Shown one piece after another: positions 1 through 4,439 of a stretch of 11,194 nt of DNA (position 1 is its first letter; each line of letters starts with the position of its first letter). The notes beneath the pieces are model-generated. The model was not told where the DNA came from. It did not search any database and was given only the letters and a program-made list of their open reading frames with translations. The stretch is from an uncultured Erysipelotrichaceae bacterium (lineage in GTDB: Bacteria > Bacillota_I > Bacilli_A > RF39 > UBA660), in assembly GCA_951801995.1 (NCBI GenBank), contig CATOOY010000038.1:1-11194 (forward strand), written 5' to 3'. Made by a program: the position numbers and the translations under genes.

Positions 1-35
1 AGATTTTTATAGTTTACTTTCACCATCTTACTCAT
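1..35 (-). CDS. 5' end of an unidentified gene (partial)
   Basis: Only the first 11 codons are inside the window (MSKMVKVNYKN), reading leftwards off the edge. The start is supported by an AGAGGG ribosome binding site about six bases upstream of the ATG and by a good promoter further upstream (60-88). It is divergent from clpP. The product is too short to identify; the lysine-rich start carries no recognisable motif. Confidence 0.55.
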   Translation of the reverse strand, partial: MSKMVKVNYKN

Positions 36-59
36 GTTATCCCTCTTATTCTTATAACC

Positions 60-88
60 ATTTTAGCAAATTTTTCTTCTTTTGTCAC
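60..88 (-). promoter_or_regulatory. Sigma-A-type promoter for the leftmost minus-strand gene
   Basis: On the minus strand, -35 GTGACA (83-88) and -10 TAAAAT (60-65) each match the consensus at five of six positions and are 17 bp apart. The predicted transcript would start near 52-53 and give a leader of about 18 nt before the ATG at 35. Confidence 0.6.
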
Positions 89-122
89 TTTTTTTTGAAT
101 ATTTCTTTCTATTTATACTTAT

Positions 123-147
123 TATAATGATAGGAGGAAAAATTATG
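123..147 (+). promoter_or_regulatory. clpP -10 element and ribosome binding site
   Basis: A perfect TATAAT (123-128) lies just upstream of AGGAGG (132-137), which is seven bases from the ATG at 145. A TTGAAT at 95-100 is 22 bp from the -10, too far for a normal -35, so only the -10 and the RBS are called. No CtsR-type GGTCAAA repeat is visible. The RBS fixes the true clpP start and rules out the upstream in-frame start at 82. Confidence 0.55.
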
Positions 148-726
148 CTGATACCAACTATTATTGAAAAAAAGGGAGATAGTGAAAGGGCGTATGATTT
201 ATATTCTAGACTTTTAAAAGATCGCATTATTTTGCTTTCTGATGAAATTGATGATAAAAGGGCAAATATTATTGTTGCTGAACTTTTATATTTAGATTCT
301 ATTAATCATGAAGATATTAGTATTTATATTAATTCACCTGGAGGAAGTGTAACAGCAGGAATGGCTATTTATGATACAATGAATTTTATTCATAGTGATG
401 TTTCTACTATTTGTATTGGTATGGCTGCTTCTATGGCTGCTTTCTTACTTTCTTCTGGAACAAAAGGAAAACGTTACATTCTTCCTAATGGAGAGGTTAT
501 GATTCATCAACCACTTGGTGGGGCGACTGGGCAGGCTACAGAAATTAAGATTGCTGCTGAAAGAATTTTAAAATTAAGAGAAAATCTTAATAAGAAATTA
601 GCACACAATACTGGTAAAAATATAAAAGAAATTGAAAAAGATACAGAGAGAGATCATTTTTTATCTGCAGAGGAATCTCTTGCTTATGGTCTTATTGATA
701 AAATTTTGGAAAAACAAGGTAAATAA
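145..726 (+). CDS. clpP: ATP-dependent Clp protease proteolytic subunit ClpP
   Basis: ClpP is the serine peptidase that assembles into a barrel of two heptameric rings and degrades proteins unfolded by ClpX, ClpC or similar ATPases in the cytoplasm. The 193-residue product is full length. It opens with LIPTIIE and [16 protein letters not shown], typical of the family. The catalytic triad is visible: Ser96 in GMAASMAA, His121 in MIHQP and Asp170 in TERDHF; SPGGSV at 64-69 is the conserved glycine-rich segment. The start is the ATG behind AGGAGG. The 21 in-frame codons before it read as non-coding AT-rich leader. It has its own -10 element; a small XRE regulator follows 71 bp downstream, possibly in part on the same transcript because no terminator separates them. 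Confidence 0.97.
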   Translation: MLIPTIIEKKGDSERAYDLYSRLLKDRIILLSDEIDDKRANIIVAELLYLDSINHEDISIYINSPGGSVTAGMAIYDTMNFIHSDVSTICIGMAASMAAFLLSSGTKGKRYILPNGEVMIHQPLGGATGQATEIKIAAERILKLRENLNKKLAHNTGKNIKEIEKDTERDHFLSAEESLAYGLIDKILEKQGK

Positions 727-733
727 TTATAAT
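706..733 (+). promoter_or_regulatory. Candidate promoter for the XRE regulator, inside the end of clpP
   Basis: TTGGAA (706-711, four of six) and a perfect TATAAT (728-733) are 16 bp apart; the -10 starts two bases after the clpP stop codon. A start near 740 would give a leader of nearly 60 nt. The -35 is weak, so read-through from clpP is an alternative. Confidence 0.35.
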
Positions 734-797
734 GATATTCTCGCTATCCGAACAAATTTATGCTGAGAAATGTCATAATTTATGTGGGGTGGTAACG

Positions 798-1034
798 ATG
801 ATAGGAAAAATGTTAAAAATTTTACGTTCTAATAAAGGTTACAATCAAACAGAACTTGCACAATTATTAAATATTGCACAAACAACACTATCAGGATATG
901 AAACCAGCTACTCAAATCCTAGATTTGACGTAATTGAAAACATTGCTAATTTATGTGGCTATGAGATTGTTTTTCGTAAAAAAGGAACAAAGGAAGAATT
1001 AACAACAGCATCTATTCGTAGAACAGATGTATAG
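798..1034 (+). CDS. Small XRE-family helix-turn-helix DNA-binding protein
   Basis: The 78-residue product is essentially a single Cro/C1-type helix-turn-helix domain (about residues 4-57). The pattern LKILRSNKGYNQTELAQLL, then AQTTLSGYE, then a final helix around VIENIANLCGY is characteristic of the fold. There is no second domain, so it is probably a DNA-binding repressor or antitoxin-like regulator; nothing here names its target. I chose the ATG at 798 because GGGGTGG lies about seven bases upstream and the protein then begins just before the HTH. An in-frame ATG at 732 would add 22 residues unlike the domain, and ATG 810 is also possible. It stops with TAG at 1032-1034, directly abutting the -35 of the next gene. 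Confidence 0.75.
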   Translation: MIGKMLKILRSNKGYNQTELAQLLNIAQTTLSGYETSYSNPRFDVIENIANLCGYEIVFRKKGTKEELTTASIRRTDV

Positions 1035-1081
1035 TTTACTTCTTTCTTTTTTTTCGCTATAATATATTTAGGTGATTCTTT
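1035..1081 (+). promoter_or_regulatory. Promoter and RBS of the interrupted gene
   Basis: -35 TTTACT (1035-1040) and -10 TATAAT (1058-1063) are 17 bp apart, followed by AGGTGA (1070-1075) six bases before ATG 1082. Transcription should begin near 1070, so the leader is only about 12 nt. The complete signal set shows that this is where the gene really begins. Confidence 0.7.
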
Positions 1082-1198
1082 ATGAATAATAATCTTTCTA
1101 AAATTATTTCACAAGTACCTTATTTTGATATAGTAAAGTCTTCTTTCTCTTATGGTAAGTATGGAATGATTTTTTCAAAACAGTTTGATAAAGTTATA

Positions 1199-1220
1199 TG
1201 TTTACCTCACTAGGTAAACA
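1199..1220 (+). repeat. Inverted repeat containing the in-frame TAG
   Basis: TGTTTACCT (1199-1207) and AGGTAAACA (1212-1220) are perfectly complementary 9-base arms around the loop CACT (1208-1211). The T of the in-frame TAG is the last loop base, and its AG begins the right arm. No U-tract follows, so this is not an intrinsic terminator. Confidence 0.8.
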
Positions 1221-1243
1221 CCTTTAATAACGTTATTAAAGGT
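1220..1243 (+). repeat. Perfect 24-bp palindrome next to the first inverted repeat
   Basis: ACCTTTAATAAC (1220-1231) is followed without spacer by its exact reverse complement (1232-1243). It abuts the preceding repeat, sharing base 1220. In RNA it could fold as a 10-bp stem with a 4-nt loop, starting 6 nt after the TAG. No U-tract follows. Confidence 0.85.
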
Positions 1244-1685
1244 CATGATGATAGTATTCGTCTTACCTTTAAAATTCTTTATCGTGACTATCTTCCCATC
1301 TTTCATAAAAATATTGATATCATTGTAAAAAATGCACCTGTACAAGTGTGTTTCGTTGATCGTGCTGAAATGATTTATTCTATTTTTTTAGCAAGTATTG
1401 GAGAAATTTCATTTTTAGATTCTACGGAAGGAAAGTTTAATAGTGGTCTTTTCTTCTTACCAGAAGACTTCACTACTCTTACTTCACAACAGTTACAAGC
1501 GACTTATTTATTTATAGAAGAAATTATGAAAAAGACTAAAAGTCAAAAAAGCGTTCCACTTTATGAGGTAATGCTCGTTCCTTCTTTTGAAACACCAGAA
1601 AAAAACTGTACTTTTAAAACTTTAGATGCATTAAAAAAAGAAATAGATACTTTTTATCTAAATACGAATAAAAAATCTATTTCTT

Positions 1686-1711
1686 AGGCACTCTAATTAA
1701 GTGCTTTTTTT
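1686..1711 (+). terminator. Intrinsic terminator of the interrupted gene
   Basis: GCACT (1688-1692) pairs with AGTGC (1700-1704), extended by a G-U and an A-U pair (1686-1687 with 1705-1706), around a 7-nt loop. Seven T follow from 1705. The hairpin overlaps the stop codon. Its U-tract favours the plus strand; the minus-strand side lacks a clean T-run, so termination of pgsA here is uncertain. Confidence 0.7.
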
Positions 1712-2306
1712 ATGCTTCAATTAAATGTTTGTTTTGTTTATAATATTGTATTCCTGATACAATGGATAATATAGCTGCAATGATGAGTAAAAAGTCTGAT
1801 ACTTTTAAATTCCAAAGTTCAAATGGCATATTATAGAAAAGTGTTAAAACAATTCCTATCATTAAACAAGCTGTTTTTAGTTTTCCACTTCCAATAGCTG
1901 CTACTACAGTTCCTTTGGAAGCTGCTACCATTTTGATAGAATTTACAACAGTATCTCTTAAAACAACTATTACAGCTATAATGGGATGGATAAATCCTGA
2001 TGCTGCTAGTATAATTAAAACAGAATTTACAAGTACTTTATCTGCTATAGCATCTATTAATTTCCCAAAATCTGTTATTAAGTTATATTTTCTTGCTATA
2101 TAACCATCTAGAAAATCTGTTAAAGATGCTGTAATAAATAAAACACCTGCTATTATATATTTTATATCGATTACAGCTTTTTCATTTACAAACAATTTGG
2201 GAAGAGATATTCCTGTCATGTCAAATGGAAAAAGCAGTAAAATAATAATAACGATTGATAAAAAGATTCTAAGCATGGTTAGTTTATTGGGTAAATTCAT
2301 TTTCAT
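1710..2306 (-). CDS. pgsA: CDP-diacylglycerol--glycerol-3-phosphate 3-phosphatidyltransferase
   Basis: PgsA makes phosphatidylglycerol phosphate from CDP-diacylglycerol and glycerol-3-phosphate in the cytoplasmic membrane, the committed step to phosphatidylglycerol and cardiolipin. The 198-residue product carries the complete CDP-alcohol phosphotransferase signature: Asp64, Asp67-Gly68, Ala71-Arg72, Gly81, Asp85 and Asp89. NLPNKLTMLRI at the N-terminus is typical of the family. Several hydrophobic helices are present (about 10-27, 48-63, 90-118, 143-160, 169-186). The ATG at 2306 is preceded by TAGGAG at eight bases; the ATG two codons later is less well placed. It lies 11 bp downstream of the rodZ/ymfM-like gene, whose TAG stop is part of this RBS, so the two are translationally linked. 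The ymfM-pgsA order is known from B. subtilis. Confidence 0.95.
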   Translation of the reverse strand: MKMNLPNKLTMLRIFLSIVIIILLLFPFDMTGISLPKLFVNEKAVIDIKYIIAGVLFITASLTDFLDGYIARKYNLITDFGKLIDAIADKVLVNSVLIILAASGFIHPIIAVIVVLRDTVVNSIKMVAASKGTVVAAIGSGKLKTACLMIGIVLTLFYNMPFELWNLKVSDFLLIIAAILSIVSGIQYYKQNKHLIEA

Positions 2307-2317
2307 ATTTTTTACTC

Positions 2318-2788
2318 CTATCTTGCCACATTTGTGACTTCCTTTTTACTGTTTTCTTTTCTATCCATATATAGGAAAAGACAGCCTATTCCTATAAAAA
2401 GGATTAAAAGAAAAACTAAAATGAAGCAACGATGTTTTTTTGTTTCTTTTTTAAAATTTGTATAAGGAGAACGAAATGTTTTTTCTTTTTTCTCTTTTTT
2501 TACAAGTTTTCTTTTTGCAGCCTTTATATCTGCTAATGATATTTTAGATGTTTGATCAAATAAATATTCATTATATTCATCTAACATATCATCTACATCT
2601 AAACCTAAATATTTAGAATATGTACAAATAAACTCTTTTAATGTTACTACGTTTTCAAAAGCTTTAATATTTCCTATTTCAATATTTCTTAATTCTTCTT
2701 TTGTGACTTTTAAATCTAGGGCTGCTTCTTCTAATTCAATTCCAATGTTTTCACGCATTTCCCTAAATCTTTCTCCTATTTCCTTCAC
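2318..2788 (-). CDS. RodZ/YmfM-like membrane protein with N-terminal helix-turn-helix
   Basis: The 156-residue product starts with an HTH of the RodZ type (about 5-70: FREMRENIGIELEEAALDL, then KEELRNIEIGN). A lysine-rich cytoplasmic linker follows (89-120), then one transmembrane helix (121-140) and only 16 residues outside. RodZ links MreB filaments to the membrane in rod-shaped bacteria. This one lacks the usual extracellular beta domain, a short form in which only the cytoplasmic side can work with a cytoskeleton partner. No mreB is visible in the window, so a shape role is inference from family and position before pgsA. The start is GTG 2788, preceded by AAAGTGGTGA, close to the anti-Shine-Dalgarno complement. 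The gene follows rnpB by 38 bp without a clear promoter of its own. It stops with TAG. Confidence 0.85.
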   Translation of the reverse strand: MKEIGERFREMRENIGIELEEAALDLKVTKEELRNIEIGNIKAFENVVTLKEFICTYSKYLGLDVDDMLDEYNEYLFDQTSKISLADIKAAKRKLVKKEKKEKTFRSPYTNFKKETKKHRCFILVFLLILFIGIGCLFLYMDRKENSKKEVTNVAR

Positions 2789-2826
2789 AAATTCACCACT
2801 TTCTGGTTTTTATAGATAAAAAAAAT

Positions 2827-3181
2827 AATATTTTATAAGCCATGTTCTGTTCCTATTTCTAGGTGACAAACATTTATCTACTAAATAAATTAGTCCCACC
2901 ATCCATTTGATTCTTTCTGGTGAGTTCCCCTACCAATTTTGGGTTTCTCGCTTGTGGGGTTTACCTCGTTCCACTCTTTTTATTTCTAAAAAGCATCGTC
3001 ACTATGGCACTTTATACCTAATAAAATCTTGCCAAATGGTTTAGATTTTTTCGGTGCCGTTCGTGCAAGTGCACGCCTATAGGTTATTTTTTCCCTATAC
3101 ACAATCACTACAGACATCTCAGTCTGTGCGAGCATGGACTTTCCTCTACATTACATAGAATGCAGCGTTTGTCAAAATATT
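2827..3181 (-). ncRNA. rnpB: RNase P RNA, type B
   Basis: This RNA is the catalytic subunit of RNase P, which removes the 5' leader of pre-tRNAs. On the minus strand the 5' region has GAGGAAAGTCCATGCTCGCA followed by CTGAGATG (about 3150-3110). The middle has AGTGCCATAGTGACGA, then GTGGAACGAGGTAAACCCC, AGCGAGAAACCCAAAATTGG and TAGGGGAA; the 3' end has GGAACAGAACATGGCTTA. These match the conserved core and the type B pattern of B. subtilis. The ends come from the P1 helix: AATATTTT (3181-3174) pairs with AAAATATT (2834-2827). About 355 nt, shorter than the roughly 400 nt of B. subtilis. A run of eight T follows the 3' end. The 5' end overlaps two bases of the gpsB stop codon, as part of a gpsB-rnpB arrangement also found in B. 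subtilis. Confidence 0.95.
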
Positions 3182-3506
3182 ATTCTTCTGCTCCATAAAT
3201 AATTTTTTCTAAATTGGATAATCTTCTTAAAAGATCTGCATTGTTTGTTTCATTTACTGGATAATCTTTAATGGTATCTAGTTTGGCTTTTAATCTACGA
3301 TTTTCTTGTTTTAATTTCATGTTGTCATCAATTAAATCCCTTTTTTCTTCTTGAAGTTCTCTTATAATATAATTATATTCTTTTATATCTTTAATAACAA
3401 TATCTAAGTATTTATCCACTTCTTGGGGTCTATATCCTCTTGCATCTACTTTAAACCTTTTTTCAAGTACATCATTTGCTGTTAAAATAATTCGATCTTG
3501 ATACAT
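3180..3506 (-). CDS. gpsB: Cell division / wall synthesis regulator GpsB
   Basis: GpsB is a small DivIVA-related cytoplasmic coiled-coil adaptor that shuttles PBP1 between side wall and septum. The 108-residue product aligns without gaps to the B. subtilis N-terminal domain. Tyr25 in RGYR, Asp31 and Asp35 sit at the positions known to contact the PBP1 tail. A charged coiled coil spans about 36-78, and the C-terminal trimerisation segment is recognisable as NNADLLRRLSNLEKIIYG. The ATG at 3506 is chosen because AGAGGTG lies six bases upstream and the numbering then matches B. subtilis; an in-frame GTG at 3515 lies inside that RBS. The gene faces away from recU-ponA, which encodes its likely partner PBP1A. 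The promoter region holds a palindrome overlapping the -35. Its TAA stop overlaps the start of rnpB. Confidence 0.93.
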   Translation of the reverse strand: MYQDRIILTANDVLEKRFKVDARGYRPQEVDKYLDIVIKDIKEYNYIIRELQEEKRDLIDDNMKLKQENRRLKAKLDTIKDYPVNETNNADLLRRLSNLEKIIYGAEE

Positions 3507-3535
3507 AGAAAGCACCTCTCTCTTATTTCAATTAT

Positions 3536-3564
3536 ATTTTCTCAAAAAAAAAAGAATTTGTCAA
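3536..3564 (-). promoter_or_regulatory. Candidate gpsB promoter with a T10 spacer tract
   Basis: A perfect -35 TTGACA (3559-3564) is 17 bp from a weak -10 GAAAAT (3536-3541). A perfect TATAAT (3531-3536) lies 22 bp from the same -35. The spacer contains ten consecutive T on the minus strand (3544-3553). The -35 forms part of the right arm of the palindrome at 3558-3574. Confidence 0.45.
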
Positions 3565-3574
3565 CTTTTGACAA
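3558..3574 (+). repeat. Perfect 7-3-7 inverted repeat over the gpsB -35 (operator-like)
   Basis: TTGTCAACTTTTGACAA is a perfect inverted repeat with 7-base arms and a 3-base spacer. It overlaps the candidate gpsB -35. On the minus strand it is followed, four bases on, by ten T, so it could alternatively be a weak AT-rich terminator for the small ORF upstream. Confidence 0.6.
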
Positions 3575-3595
3575 GGGTATTCCTTCTATTTTTCT

Positions 3596-3612
3596 ATGTC
3601 AATTTTCGACAT
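3596..3612 (+). repeat. Second, similar inverted repeat (operator-like)
   Basis: ATGTCAATTTTCGACAT has the same 7-3-7 layout as the repeat at 3558-3574, with one mismatched inner pair. The centres are 38 bp apart. It lies four bases beyond the stop codon of the small ORF and upstream of the gpsB promoter. Confidence 0.5.
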
Positions 3613-3616
3613 TTTT

Positions 3617-3706
3617 TTATTTTTTTTCTACTTTCATTACCATTTTTTTTAATTCATTTATGCTTTCTATCATGTCATCTAATAATATAAATATATCTTT
3701 TTTCAT
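3617..3706 (-). CDS. 29-residue small ORF upstream of gpsB
   Basis: The peptide begins MKKDIFILLDDMIESINELK and ends KMVMKVEKK. It would form a single amphipathic, charged helix; I recognise no family. The main support is its start: a TAGGTGAT ribosome binding site (3717-3710) lies three bases before the ATG, the same GGTGAT-NNN-ATG layout seen at recU and at the internal ponA start. No strong promoter is visible (a TTGTCA and a TATTAT upstream are 20 bp apart). It is in the same direction as gpsB and could be co-transcribed with it. The codons are very A-rich, so chance cannot be excluded. Confidence 0.45.
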   Translation of the reverse strand: MKKDIFILLDDMIESINELKKMVMKVEKK

Positions 3707-3849
3707 TGTATCACCTACCCTAACTCTATCACAACTTTTTTTCTATTTCTTTCTATTCTGCAAAACTAGAAATAATATGACAGTTGCTTTTCTTTTGTGA
3801 CAATTTTTTCAGATTGTTATTTTTTATAGAATTTTTTTGAAAAATATAG

Positions 3850-3870
3850 TATAATTATAATGGTGATGTT
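3850..3870 (+). promoter_or_regulatory. recU -10 elements and ribosome binding site
   Basis: Two TATAAT hexamers in tandem (3850-3855 and 3856-3861) are followed at once by GGTGAT (3862-3867), three bases from ATG 3871. Transcription from the first -10 would start about at the RBS; from the second it would be nearly leaderless. No good -35 is seen at 16-18 bp, so this may need an activator or use another spacing. Confidence 0.45.
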
Positions 3871-4434
3871 ATGAAGCATCCAATGGGAATAAAAAAAACA
3901 GGTGGACATTTTATTCAATATGGGAATAGAGGAATGACTTTGGAAAGTGATTTAAGCTCTTCTAATCTTTATTATTTGGAAAATGATATTGCTGTTATTT
4001 ATAAAAAACCAACTCCTTTAAGTATTTGTAAGGTAGATTATCCATCTCGTATGGAGGCTGTTATAAAGGAAGCTTATTTTAAAATTCCTTCTACAACAGA
4101 TTATAATGGTATTTATAAAGGAAAATACATTGATTTTGAAGCAAAGGAAACAAAAGGACAATCCTTTCCTTTAGCCAATATACATAAACATCAAATTGTA
4201 CATCTGCAAAGGGTTGAAAAACATGGTGGTATTTCATTCTTAATTGTAAGATTTACAAAAGAGGATCAGACTTTTTTACTAGAAACAAAATTCCTAACAA
4301 AGTTTCTAAAAGAAGAAACTAGAAAATCAATTCCCCTTTCTTATTTTCAACAATATGGGGTTTCTATTCCTTCTAGGTACAATCCAATTGTTCCTTATCT
4401 AAAAATTGTCGATCAAATTTATTTCGGAGGATAA
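3871..4434 (+). CDS. recU: Holliday junction resolvase RecU
   Basis: RecU cuts four-way DNA junctions during recombinational repair and chromosome segregation in Firmicutes, and also modulates RecA. The 187-residue product has the family landmarks in order: YGNRGMTLE (17-25), the catalytic nuclease core TTDYNGIYKGKYIDFEAKET (75-94) with Asp77, Glu90 and Lys92, and a histidine/glutamine-rich helix IHKHQIVHL (104-112) that supplies Gln108. Spacing of these residues equals that of the Bacillus enzymes. The start is set by GGTGAT three bases before the ATG. Its last two codons, GGA GGA, provide the ribosome binding site for ponA, five bases after the TAA stop, so the two are translationally coupled. 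The recU-ponA operon is conserved in Bacilli. Confidence 0.96.
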   Translation: MKHPMGIKKTGGHFIQYGNRGMTLESDLSSSNLYYLENDIAVIYKKPTPLSICKVDYPSRMEAVIKEAYFKIPSTTDYNGIYKGKYIDFEAKETKGQSFPLANIHKHQIVHLQRVEKHGGISFLIVRFTKEDQTFLLETKFLTKFLKEETRKSIPLSYFQQYGVSIPSRYNPIVPYLKIVDQIYFGG

Positions 4435-4439
4435 AAGAT

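Larger units (their letters stand above)
1082..1687 (+). pseudogene. Unrecognised protein gene interrupted by an in-frame TAG at codon 44
   Basis: From ATG 1082 the frame is open to TAG 1685-1687 except for one TAG at 1211-1213. It encodes 43 residues before the stop and 157 after it. The two parts share one frame and read as ordinary soluble protein: the first has KIISQVPYFDIVKSSFSYGK, the second has FVDRAEMIYSIFLASIGEIS and FFLPEDFTTLTSQQLQATYL. The second part has no ATG with an RBS; its first possible start is an unsupported GTG at 1346. The promoter, RBS and terminator all look intact. I do not recognise the family. It may be a recent nonsense pseudogene (CAG to TAG would restore Gln), a read-through gene, or a gene carrying a palindromic insertion. 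A functional 43-residue peptide is also possible. Confidence 0.6.

Noticed and set aside
82..144. Longer ClpP starting at 82
   Set aside because: The first 21 residues are hydrophobic leader-like sequence absent from ClpP, while AGGAGG points to ATG 145, which matches the family N-terminus.
1211..1213. Genome-wide reassignment of TAG to an amino acid
   Set aside because: TAG ends the XRE regulator, the RodZ-like gene, cca and the interrupted gene itself at positions that fit protein families, RBSs or terminators. Global recoding is therefore unlikely; only local read-through remains open.
1245..1328. Overlapping ORF from ATG 1245 as a restart after the TAG
   Set aside because: It is in a different frame, ends after 27 codons and is a run of hydrophobic residues; the poorly spaced AAAGG before it belongs to the palindrome.
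2827..3181. Riboswitch or T-box leader upstream of the RodZ-like gene
   Set aside because: The conserved structured sequence is explained in full by RNase P RNA.
3558..3612. LexA (SOS) box for recU or gpsB
   Set aside because: The repeats do not fit the Bacillus CGAACNNNNGTTCG pattern, and they lie closer to gpsB than to recU.
3498..3800. 100-codon plus-strand ORF antisense to the gpsB upstream region
   Set aside because: It is a Phe/Ser-rich translation of T-runs with no RBS, lying across the gpsB promoter and the small ORF.
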